From NCBI GenBank assembly GCA_934255105.1, contig CAKQNH010000350.1, positions 1-5,855 on the forward strand: a DNA stretch of 5,855 bases. Reading direction: 5' to 3'. The position numbers were made by a program, and so were the translations under genes. Positions 1 to 5,112 of this stretch are shown piece by piece; position 1 is the stretch's first letter, and every line of letters starts with the position of its first letter. The stretch comes from an uncultured Pirellulaceae bacterium. Its GTDB lineage: Bacteria > Planctomycetota > Planctomycetia > Pirellulales > Pirellulaceae. A model generated the notes under the pieces. It saw only the letters and a list, made by a program, of their open reading frames with translations. It was not told the origin of the DNA and made no database searches.

Positions 1-42
1 ATCGCTTTCATGGTGAGCCCTTTAGTGGAAAACTACGGTTGA
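1..42 (+). CDS. Possible 3' end of an upstream gene (partial)
   Basis: Reading from base 1 gives IAFMVSPLVENYG and then TGA at 40-42. The peptide is too short to assign to a family. A plus-strand gene ending here would put repeat array A about 20 bases after a stop codon, as is seen behind lpdA and typA. The frame starting at base 3 is also open, up to a TAA at 75-77 inside the array, so the choice of frame is uncertain. Treat this as a guess based mainly on context. Confidence 0.25.
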   Translation: MAFMVSPLVENYG

Positions 43-62
43 GAAAAACACTGCGTTGCTTC

Positions 63-116
63 CAGCCCGCGGGATAACTCCCAGCCCGCGGGATAACTCC
101 CAGCCTGCGGGATAAC
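63..116 (+). repeat. Tandem array A, 19-bp unit, about 2.8 copies
   Basis: The unit is CAGCCCGCGGGATAACTCC. Copies start at 63, 82 and 101. The first two are identical; the third has AGCCTGCGGG and stops after GATAAC. Each unit holds the palindrome CCCGCGGG. Two bases (GT) separate the array from box 1 of composite element A. The unit, AGCCC-GC-GGG-ATA-AC-TCCC, resembles a shortened version of the box sequence AGCCC-GGA-GGGCGATACATCCC, so the array may consist of decayed box copies; that is inference. No spacers lie between the units, so it is not a CRISPR array. Confidence 0.85.
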
Positions 117-118
117 GT

Positions 119-200
119 AGCCCGGAGGGCGGCATATCTCTGCCGGTGGCGTCAGCCACCGGATTGTGAAAACACTTCAGGCAGCCCGGAGGGCGATACA
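119..200 (+). repeat. Composite palindromic element A (box 1 - hairpin - spacer - box 2)
   Basis: Box 1, AGCCCGGAGGGCG, starts at 119. The hairpin at 143-162 has an 8-bp perfect stem, CCGGTGGC/GCCACCGG, with loop GTCA. A 20-nt spacer (163-182) follows, then box 2, AGCCCGGAGGGCGATACA, at 183-200. Each box can itself form GCCC-GGA-GGGC. Box 1 through the hairpin is nearly identical to elements B and C, whereas the spacer is not. It resembles REP/BIME-type intergenic repeats; no transposase is present in the window, so any mobility is unproven. Bases 201-275, between this and element B, hold nothing I can recognise. Confidence 0.85.
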
Positions 201-275
201 GAATATCTGAAGCTGCTCGCCGCTCGTTGGGTTAGGGTATGGTCCTGAGCATTTACAGGGTGAGCCGGGTCGATA

Positions 276-356
276 TGTCGCCCTCTGGGCTTGCTTATCA
301 GTCGCTTGGAACCCGGTGGCTCACGCCACCGGCAGGGATGTTTCACCCTCCGGGCT
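276..356 (-). repeat. Composite palindromic element B (box 1 - hairpin - spacer - box 2)
   Basis: Read on the minus strand, box 1 (AGCCCGGAGGGTGAAACA) lies at 356-339. The hairpin CCGGTGGC/GCCACCGG with loop GTGA is at 332-313. A 21-nt spacer occupies 312-292, and box 2 (AGCCCAGAGGGCGACA) is at 291-276. The order and spacing match elements A and C. It is oriented like lpdA and lies downstream of it, facing element A across a 75-nt gap. A small extra inverted repeat, GGGCT-aag-AGCCC, overlaps the start of box 1 at 352-364. Confidence 0.85.
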
Positions 357-374
357 AAGAGCCCAACAGTTACA

Positions 375-459
375 CCTGCCCCACTCGTCCTCCTGCCCCA
401 CTCGTACTCCTGCCCCACTCGTACTCCTGCCCCACTCGTCCTCCTGCCCCACTCGCTAT
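375..459 (-). repeat. Tandem array B, 17-bp unit, 5 copies, abutting the lpdA stop
   Basis: Written on the plus strand the unit is CCTGCCCCACTCGTMCT, with M = A or C. Copies start at 375, 392, 409, 426 and 443. Units 1 and 4 end in CCT and units 2 and 3 in ACT. Unit 5 keeps only its first 13 bases (443-455) before running into the lpdA stop codon at 456-458. On the lpdA strand the array therefore begins immediately after the stop. An 18-nt stretch (357-374) separates it from box 1 of element B. Unlike arrays A and C, the unit does not clearly resemble the box. Confidence 0.88.
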
Positions 460-1877
460 CGCTTTGGCTTGTATATTTCAGTCGCTGTACCGAAGTGCAT
501 TTCGCCAGCGTTCATCAGAGTTTCGCTAAGCGTCGGGTGCGGGTGAATCGACTCCGTCAAATCGCGGACTTCACATCCCATCTCGATCGCCAACACGGCT
601 TCGGCGATCAGTTCGCCGGCACCTGCGCCGACGATACCGCAGCCGAGCACTCGCTGCGTCTCAGGATCGACCAGCCACTTGGTCAATCCATCGGTCCGCC
701 CGATCGCCTGAGCTCGGCCACTGGCCGCCCAGGGGTAGCTTGCCACCTCGACCACACGCCCCGACTTCTTGGCTTCTTCTTCGGTCAGACCGGCCCAAGC
801 GATTTCTGGATCGGTGAAGACGACCGCTGGGATGGCGGCTTTATTGAACGCCACATCCTCACCCAACAATACCTCGATTGCCGTCTTCCCCTCGTGCGAA
901 GCCTTGTGGGCCAGCATCGGTTCCCCAGCCACATCGCCGATAGCGAAAATGTGCGGGTCCGCAGTCCGCTGCTGATCATCGCAGATGGCAAAACCGCGCT
1001 GATCCAATTCAACTAGTGTATTCTCCAGACCGATACCGCGACTGACCGGTCGCCTGCCGACGCTGATCAGCACACGATCAAACTTTTCGTGGCCGTACTT
1101 ATTTGGACCCTCGAAAGTGACGTGTATTTTGCCGTCGACCTCGGCCAGCGAGCCGACTTTGGTATTCAGATAGATTCGCTTATCGAAGAGTTTGTCCAGT
1201 CGCTTGTGCAGCGGCTTGACCAGATCGCGATCAGCGCCCATGAGCAGACCGTCGAGCAATTCGACGACGCTGACCTTGGTCCCTAAGCTGGCGTACACCG
1301 AGCCCATTTCGAGCCCAATATAGCCACCGCCGACGACCAACAAGGTTTCAGGGATGTCTACGAGATCGAGCGCCCCAGTAGAATCCATGACGCGATCGCT
1401 GCCGATATCGAAACTCGGCGGCATCGCGGGGACACTCCCCGTCGCCAAAATGCAGTGGTCAAATGTCAATTGCTTTCCGGCGGGGATCGACTCGTGATCT
1501 CCCTCCAAGCGCAGCGTGGTGCTGTTCTCGAAAACACCCTTGGCTCGAATCAGCGTCACATTGCGGCGCTGGGCTAGACCAGCCAGACCAGCACTGAGAG
1601 TTGCAATGACTTTCTCCTTGCGTGCGCGCACCTTGTCGACATCGATGGCGGGTTGGGCGTAGGTCACGCCCCAATCATCGCGCAATTCGTCCACTTCCGA
1701 AATAACGCGAGCCACATGCAGCAGCGCCTTAGAGGGGATACAGCCACGCAGCAGGCACGTTCCACCGAGCCTCGGCTCAGACTCGACGATCGTGACTTGC
1801 AGACCTTCGTCGGCTGCCAGAAAGGCGGCCGCGTAGCCTCCTGGGCCGCCACCTATAACCACTAGCTCGCTGTGCAT
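456..1877 (-). CDS. lpdA: Dihydrolipoyl dehydrogenase (E3 of 2-oxoacid dehydrogenase complexes)
   Basis: A cytoplasmic flavoenzyme that reoxidises the dihydrolipoyl groups of pyruvate, 2-oxoglutarate and branched-chain dehydrogenase complexes (and glycine cleavage), passing electrons through FAD to NAD+. The 473 residues match the usual family length. Visible in order: the FAD-binding motif GGGPGG (9-14); the redox-active disulfide C41-LLRG-C46 within GGTCLLRGCIPSK; ATG (145-147); the NAD-binding motif GGGYIGLE (183-190); the second FAD motif around FAIGD (311-315); and a C-terminal dimerisation domain with the His-Glu dyad in HPHPTLSE (H447, E452). All catalytic residues are present. The ATG has AGGAG four bases upstream. 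It lies 90 bases after rpsD on the same strand and could be co-transcribed with it. No E1 or E2 gene is in the window, so its partner complex cannot be told. The stop codon touches array B. Confidence 0.97.
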   Translation of the reverse strand: MHSELVVIGGGPGGYAAAFLAADEGLQVTIVESEPRLGGTCLLRGCIPSKALLHVARVISEVDELRDDWGVTYAQPAIDVDKVRARKEKVIATLSAGLAGLAQRRNVTLIRAKGVFENSTTLRLEGDHESIPAGKQLTFDHCILATGSVPAMPPSFDIGSDRVMDSTGALDLVDIPETLLVVGGGYIGLEMGSVYASLGTKVSVVELLDGLLMGADRDLVKPLHKRLDKLFDKRIYLNTKVGSLAEVDGKIHVTFEGPNKYGHEKFDRVLISVGRRPVSRGIGLENTLVELDQRGFAICDDQQRTADPHIFAIGDVAGEPMLAHKASHEGKTAIEVLLGEDVAFNKAAIPAVVFTDPEIAWAGLTEEEAKKSGRVVEVASYPWAASGRAQAIGRTDGLTKWLVDPETQRVLGCGIVGAGAGELIAEAVLAIEMGCEVRDLTESIHPHPTLSETLMNAGEMHFGTATEIYKPKR

Positions 1878-1901
1878 AATGCTCCTCTAACTCTGCCATA
1901 A

Positions 1902-1922
1902 CCGAACCCGCACAGAGTTCGG
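1902..1922 (-). promoter_or_regulatory. Inverted repeat in the lpdA leader
   Basis: CCGAAC and GTTCGG form a perfect 6-bp stem with a 9-nt loop. It ends 24 bases before the lpdA start and about 14 bases before its ribosome binding site. It could be a leader hairpin or a protein-binding site. Nothing in the sequence tells which, and one such stem in a 90-base gap may be chance. Confidence 0.35.
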
Positions 1923-1939
1923 AGTTGCAATGCCGTAAT

Positions 1940-1957
1940 GTGGCTAGACACAGCCAC
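1940..1957 (-). terminator. Weak hairpin just after rpsD
   Basis: GTGGCT and AGCCAC form a 6-bp stem with a 6-nt loop, starting about 10 bases beyond the rpsD stop codon. No T-run follows on the minus strand (it continues ATTACGG), so it is not a textbook intrinsic terminator. It may be a partial stop or a 3'-end stabiliser between rpsD and lpdA. Confidence 0.3.
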
Positions 1958-1967
1958 GTGTGAACGC

Positions 1968-2576
1968 TTAACGCGACAAGAATTCTACCACTACGTTGGC
2001 ATCTACCGGCAGGCTAATGTCGGTCGCCGTCGGTTGGCTCAGCAGCGTGGCTTGCAGACCTTCGGAATCGAACGTCAACCAATCGATTGGCTGAGGTGGG
2101 TTGTTGGCGATGACCCCACGATAAAGGTTCTTCAAGTTTTCGCGACCACGCAACTCGATCACATCGCCAGCTCGCAAAATGTAACCAGGCTTGTTGACCT
2201 TGACGCCATTGACGCGGAAGTGGCCATGCACGATGCCTTGCCGCGCCTGTGGACGCGTCTTGGTGAAACCCGCTCGACGCACGACATTGTCCAAGCGACG
2301 CTCGCACATCAGCAGCAGGTTCTGAGCCGTATTGCCTTTGGCGCTCGTGGCCGCTTCGAAGTAACGCCGCAGTTGTCGCTCACCCAAACCGTAATAGTGC
2401 TTGATCTTTTGCTTTTCCGACAAAGCGGTTCCATAGTTGCTCGTGCGGCGACCGCGCGGGTGCATTCCCGGGGGAGAATCGCGACGCTCAAGCGCGCGTA
2501 CCGCCCCAGCGCTCTCATAAACCAACATGCTCAAACGACGATTCACACGGGCTTTAGGACCAGTATATCTAGCCAT
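1968..2576 (-). CDS. rpsD: 30S ribosomal protein S4
   Basis: A primary 16S rRNA-binding protein that nucleates assembly of the small subunit body and contributes to decoding accuracy. The start chosen is the ATG at 2576, giving MARYTGPKARVNRR, the conserved S4 N-terminus; a TTG 21 bases further upstream would add seven non-conserved residues. GGAG lies 12 bases before the ATG. The protein has 202 residues, close to the usual 200-210. The N-terminal domain carries the typical segment SNYGTALSEKQKIKHYYG (about 46-63). The S4 RNA-binding domain spans about 93-155, starting at RRLDNVVRRAGF, and the C-terminus VDANVVVEFLSR is typical. It has a single cysteine, so it is the zinc-free form. In many bacteria rpsD sits with rpsM, rpsK and rpoA; here it stands alone, divergent from typA and upstream of lpdA. 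The folded leader upstream suggests its own control. Confidence 0.97.
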   Translation of the reverse strand: MARYTGPKARVNRRLSMLVYESAGAVRALERRDSPPGMHPRGRRTSNYGTALSEKQKIKHYYGLGERQLRRYFEAATSAKGNTAQNLLLMCERRLDNVVRRAGFTKTRPQARQGIVHGHFRVNGVKVNKPGYILRAGDVIELRGRENLKNLYRGVIANNPPQPIDWLTFDSEGLQATLLSQPTATDISLPVDANVVVEFLSR

Positions 2577-2620
2577 AACTCTACGGAACTCCAGCAAAAA
2601 CTACTTCAAACACTCCCTTT

Positions 2621-2682
2621 CGCCGCACTGCGACGGGCACAATCCCTGAGCGACCATTCACCAAGAATGGGTGGGTTGTGCC
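2621..2682 (-). promoter_or_regulatory. Folded 5' leader of rpsD, candidate S4 autoregulatory RNA
   Basis: On the minus strand, GGCACAA (2682-2676) pairs with TTGTGCC (2642-2636). The stem continues as CCC/GGG after a one-base bulge. Inside it, CCATTC (2670-2665) pairs with GAATGG (2659-2654) around a 5-nt loop. Directly after the outer stem a second hairpin forms: CGTCGC (2635-2630) with GCGGCG (2626-2621), a 3-nt loop and one G-U pair. The structure lies about 45 bases before the rpsD ATG and within the transcript expected from the promoter at 2708-2736. S4 represses its own synthesis through structured leaders in several phyla, so an autoregulatory site is plausible. I recognise no described leader family here. 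Confidence 0.55.
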
Positions 2683-2707
2683 AATTTCTGGGGTAAACAA
2701 TCGGGCC

Positions 2708-2736
2708 AGTATCCTGGAAACCGCCCGGATTAACAA
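2708..2736 (-). promoter_or_regulatory. Sigma-70-like promoter for rpsD
   Basis: On the minus strand, TTGTTA (2736-2731) and GATACT (2713-2708) are separated by exactly 17 bases; each matches its consensus at 4 of 6 positions. Transcription would start near 2701, giving a leader of about 125 nt that contains the whole folded region upstream of rpsD. Planctomycete promoters are poorly characterised, so this is a moderate call. Confidence 0.45.
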
Positions 2737-2737
2737 G

Positions 2738-2748
2738 AGCTATTAGCT
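2738..2748. promoter_or_regulatory. 11-bp palindrome next to the rpsD -35 box
   Basis: AGCTATTAGCT is a perfect palindrome around a single central base. It lies one base upstream of the proposed rpsD -35 hexamer and in the rpsD-typA divergent region, so it could be an operator for either gene. Its short length leaves chance possible. Confidence 0.25.
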
Positions 2749-2760
2749 GCACTCTGACCA

Positions 2761-2784
2761 GGGTGAAATGCCACCCCAATGGCA
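2761..2784 (+). promoter_or_regulatory. Overlapping inverted repeats upstream of typA
   Basis: GGGTG (2761-2765) can pair with CACCC (2772-2776), and TGCCA (2769-2773) with TGGCA (2780-2784). The two stems share bases, so they exclude each other. They lie about 145 bases before the typA start; whether they are transcribed is unknown. I see no convincing typA promoter elsewhere in 2737-2926. Confidence 0.2.
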
Positions 2785-2926
2785 CAAGCAAACATTTCCT
2801 CAAGCAAAATGGCAACTTCAAACTTCGGTCCCCTCCCGTAGAATCGGTATGGCGTCCAGAATAGATGCTCAGGCACCGGCGCAATTGACACCGTTGCAAG
2901 CACAGTTTCCCCCGAGGCAGTCTCGC

Positions 2927-4750
2927 ATGCGCAGAAGCGACATCCGCAATATTGTTATTATCGCCCACGTCGACCACGGCAAGACGTCCATGGTCGACTG
3001 CCTGCTCAAGCAAAGCGGCCAGTTCCGAGAATCACAACTCCAGGGGCATCAGATTCTAGACAGCAACGATTTAGAGCGGGAACGCGGCATCACGATTCTC
3101 AGCAAAAACATCGCGATCGTCTACAAAGGGACCAAGATCAACATCATCGACACCCCAGGCCACGCCGACTTCGGCGGAGAGGTCGAACGGGTAGTGCGAA
3201 TGGCGGACGGTGCCCTGGTTCTGATGGATGCGGCCGAAGGCCCTATGCCTCAGACGCGATTCGTACTCTCCAAAGCGCTGGAAGCTGGGGTGCGTCCCAT
3301 CATCGTGATCAACAAGGTGGACCGTCCGGACGCGCGAGCCGTCGAGGTGGTGGACGAAGCCCTCGAGCTGCTGGTCGACCTTGGAGGCGAGCACTACATG
3401 GATCATTTCGATTACATCTTTACCTCAGCCAAAGAGGGCTACGCGACGCACGATCCCAAGGTGCCGGGCAAGTCGATGGAGCTGCTGCTGGATATGGTGC
3501 TGGAGAAAATCCCTGGCCCCGAGGTCGAATTGGACGCACCGCTACAGATGCTGGTGACCAACCTGGACTGGTCGGAGTATGTTGGCCGGATCGGAGTCGG
3601 ACGCATTCAGGCTGGCACTCTCAAAGCCGGCCAACAGATCGATATGGCCAAAAGCGGCGGGCGCGTCGTGCAGGCCCAGATCAATTCCGTGTCGGTGTTC
3701 GATCGCTTGGGACGCACCGAGGTGGACGAAGTCACTGCCGGTGATATCGCCGCCGTGGTGGGACTGGAAGAGATCGAGATCGGCGACACCATCGGTGCAC
3801 GTGGCGACTTGCGCCCCCTGCCCCGACTGACGGTCGACGAACCGACGCTGGAAATGGTCTTCAGCATCAACAGCTCACCACTGGTGGGCCGCGAAGGCAA
3901 GTACGTCACCAACCGACAACTCCGCACTCGACTGGAAAAGGAGCTCGAGCGCAATGTGGCTTTGCGAGTCACACCGGTCGAAGGCTCCGAGGGCTACGCA
4001 GTCCGCGGCCGCGGCGTGTTGCACCTGACCGTCTTGATCGAGACCATGCGCCGCGAGGGTTTTGAACTGTCCGTCGGCAAGCCACGCGTAGTGCTCCGAG
4101 AAATTGATGGCCAGAAACAAGAGCCGTTCGAAACGCTCAACGTCGAAGTGCCGCAAGAAAAAGTTGGCCCAGTGATGGAACTGGTGGGCCTGCGTCGCGG
4201 GACGCTGGACGTCATGACGCCGCGCGGGAGCTACTGCCTACTCGAATTCGATATTCCGGCTCGCGGGCTCATCGGACTGAGAACTCGGCTGCTCAACGCT
4301 ACCCAAGGTACGGCGATCATCCACCACCGTTTCAACGGCTACAAGGTTCGCGAAGGAGAGGTGCCAGCTCGCGCCAACGGCGTGCTGGTTTCCATGGTCA
4401 GTGGCAAAGGGGTACCGTTTGCCCTGTTCAACTTGCAAGATCGCAGTGATCTGTTTGTCGCCCCTGGCGATGAAATCTACGAAGGCATGATCGTCGGCGA
4501 AAACGCGCGTGAGTCGGACATGGTGGTCAATCCATGCCGCGAGAAGAAGCTGACTAACATTCGCGCCGCCGGCTCCGACGAGAATGTGATCCTCAAACCG
4601 CCTCGCAGCATGTCCCTGGAATCCGCCTTGGAATACATCGAGGACGACGAGCTGGTCGAGATCACGCCGCATTCGATTCGACTGCGCAAGATCAACCTAC
4701 GCGAGTCCGATCGCCGACGCACCGGCCGCTCCGCCAGCGCCGCCCGCTAA
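2927..4750 (+). CDS. typA: Ribosome-associated GTPase TypA/BipA
   Basis: A translational GTPase of the EF-G/LepA family that binds the 70S ribosome at the elongation-factor site; it is linked to ribosome assembly, cold growth and stress responses. The start chosen is the ATG at 2927 ([20 protein letters not shown]), with GAGG nine bases upstream. Upstream in-frame ATGs at 2768 and 2849 lack a ribosome binding site and would add a non-conserved tail. The resulting 607 residues equal, from memory, the E. coli protein. G-domain motifs: G1 AHVDHGKT (13-20), G2 T56 in RERGITI, G3 DTPGH (75-79), G4 NKVD (129-132), G5 SAK (167-169). Then come the OB-like domain II (about 203-290), an EF-G III-like domain (about 303-380), an EF-G V-like domain (about 396-475), and the TypA-specific C-terminal domain, which ends with the conserved DDELVEITP segment. 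It is divergent from rpsD and convergent with leuA. Confidence 0.97.
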   Translation: MRRSDIRNIVIIAHVDHGKTSMVDCLLKQSGQFRESQLQGHQILDSNDLERERGITILSKNIAIVYKGTKINIIDTPGHADFGGEVERVVRMADGALVLMDAAEGPMPQTRFVLSKALEAGVRPIIVINKVDRPDARAVEVVDEALELLVDLGGEHYMDHFDYIFTSAKEGYATHDPKVPGKSMELLLDMVLEKIPGPEVELDAPLQMLVTNLDWSEYVGRIGVGRIQAGTLKAGQQIDMAKSGGRVVQAQINSVSVFDRLGRTEVDEVTAGDIAAVVGLEEIEIGDTIGARGDLRPLPRLTVDEPTLEMVFSINSSPLVGREGKYVTNRQLRTRLEKELERNVALRVTPVEGSEGYAVRGRGVLHLTVLIETMRREGFELSVGKPRVVLREIDGQKQEPFETLNVEVPQEKVGPVMELVGLRRGTLDVMTPRGSYCLLEFDIPARGLIGLRTRLLNATQGTAIIHHRFNGYKVREGEVPARANGVLVSMVSGKGVPFALFNLQDRSDLFVAPGDEIYEGMIVGENARESDMVVNPCREKKLTNIRAAGSDENVILKPPRSMSLESALEYIEDDELVEITPHSIRLRKINLRESDRRRTGRSASAAR

Positions 4751-4781
4751 GCGGTCTCCACGCGCCACGCTGAACCGCAAA

Positions 4782-4810
4782 CCCCAGAGGAGAACGACAG
4801 TCCTCTGGGG
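4782..4810. terminator. Terminator-like hairpin after typA
   Basis: CCCCAGAGGA (4782-4791) and TCCTCTGGGG (4801-4810) form a perfect 10-bp stem with a 9-nt loop, 31 bases after the typA stop. AAAAC follows on the plus strand, so there is no U-tract for typA; on the minus strand the stem is followed by TTTGCGG. It is a good transcript-end structure, possibly two-way. Its 3' arm is also the first unit of tandem array C. Confidence 0.6.
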
Positions 4811-4980
4811 AAAACAACAGCACTCTCGGGAAAACAACAGCACTCTCGGGAAAACAACAGCACTCTGGGGAAAGCAACAGCCCTCTCGGGAGAGCAACAG
4901 CCCTCTCGGGAAAGCAACAGCCCTCTCGGGAAAGCAACAGCCCTCTCGGGAAAGCAACAGCCCTCTCGGGAAAGCAACAG
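4801..4980 (+). repeat. Tandem array C, 20-bp unit, 9 copies
   Basis: Nine contiguous 20-bp units start at 4801, 4821 and so on to 4961. The four nearest element C (4901-4980) are identical: CCCTCTCGGGAAAGCAACAG. The unit before them has AGAGC in place of AAAGC. Units closer to typA carry CACTCT and AAAACAACAG, and two read CTGGGG. The first, TCCTCTGGGGAAAACAACAG, contains the 3' arm of the typA terminator hairpin. Bases 4792-4800 (GAACGACAG) resemble the end of a still older copy. The final AG merges into box 1 of element C in phase. All three frames stay open across the array on the minus strand, but only because the repeat lacks stops; nothing there is coding. Confidence 0.95.
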
Positions 4981-5060
4981 CCCGGAGGGCGATACATCCC
5001 TGCCGGTGGCGTAAGCCACCGGATTTCAACAGTTGATGGGCAAGCCCGGAGGGCGACACA
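4979..5060 (+). repeat. Composite palindromic element C (box 1 - hairpin - spacer - box 2)
   Basis: Box 1 (AGCCCGGAGGGCGATACA) starts at 4979. The hairpin CCGGTGGC/GCCACCGG with loop GTAA is at 5003-5022. A 20-nt spacer fills 5023-5042, and box 2 (AGCCCGGAGGGCGACACA) is at 5043-5060. Box-to-box distance is 64 bases, against 64 in A and 65 in B. It lies between convergent typA and leuA, in typA orientation. Bases 5061-5112, up to the leuA stop, show nothing further. Confidence 0.88.
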
Positions 5061-5112
5061 TGAACTGCTTCACGCCAGCCTCACCCCGCGACTACTGCTA
5101 AGAACCTTCCCT

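Noticed and set aside
291..1016. Open frame of 241 codons on the plus strand, plus an overlapping one at 316-546
   Set aside because: Both begin inside element B, run through array B, and the longer one continues antisense to the well-supported lpdA. Their peptides (ATGRDVSPSGL-like, then PTRTPAPLVLL repeats) are translations of the repeats.
2665..2682. Sigma-54 promoter (TTGGCACAACCC on the minus strand)
   Set aside because: The -24-like TGGCAC is present but the -12 element TTGC is missing; the bases are better explained as the outer stem of the rpsD leader.
1938..2696. Plus-strand open frame of 252 codons
   Set aside because: It is the antisense shadow of rpsD and its leader; S4 on the minus strand explains the region fully.
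2839..2844. TAGAAT as a typA -10 box
   Set aside because: The corresponding -35 position reads CTTCAA, a poor match, so it cannot be supported.
2885..2913. Perfect TTGACA at 2885-2890 as a typA -35 box
   Set aside because: The sequence 17 bases downstream is C-rich (TCCCCC), with no acceptable -10 hexamer, and the start codon would be too close for a leader with the GAGG site.
2768..2926. N-terminal 53-residue extension of TypA
   Set aside because: The extension has no ribosome binding site, no family similarity and no targeting-signal features; the start at 2927 gives the standard family length.
63..4980. CRISPR arrays
   Set aside because: The arrays are head-to-tail units without unique spacers, the units are only 17-20 bp, and no cas gene is present.
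4692..5059. Three overlapping minus-strand open frames with repeated CCFPERAVAFPRGLL-like peptides
   Set aside because: They arise because the 20-bp unit has no stop in any minus frame, and 20 is not a multiple of 3, so all frames cycle through the same peptide. No homology or convincing start.
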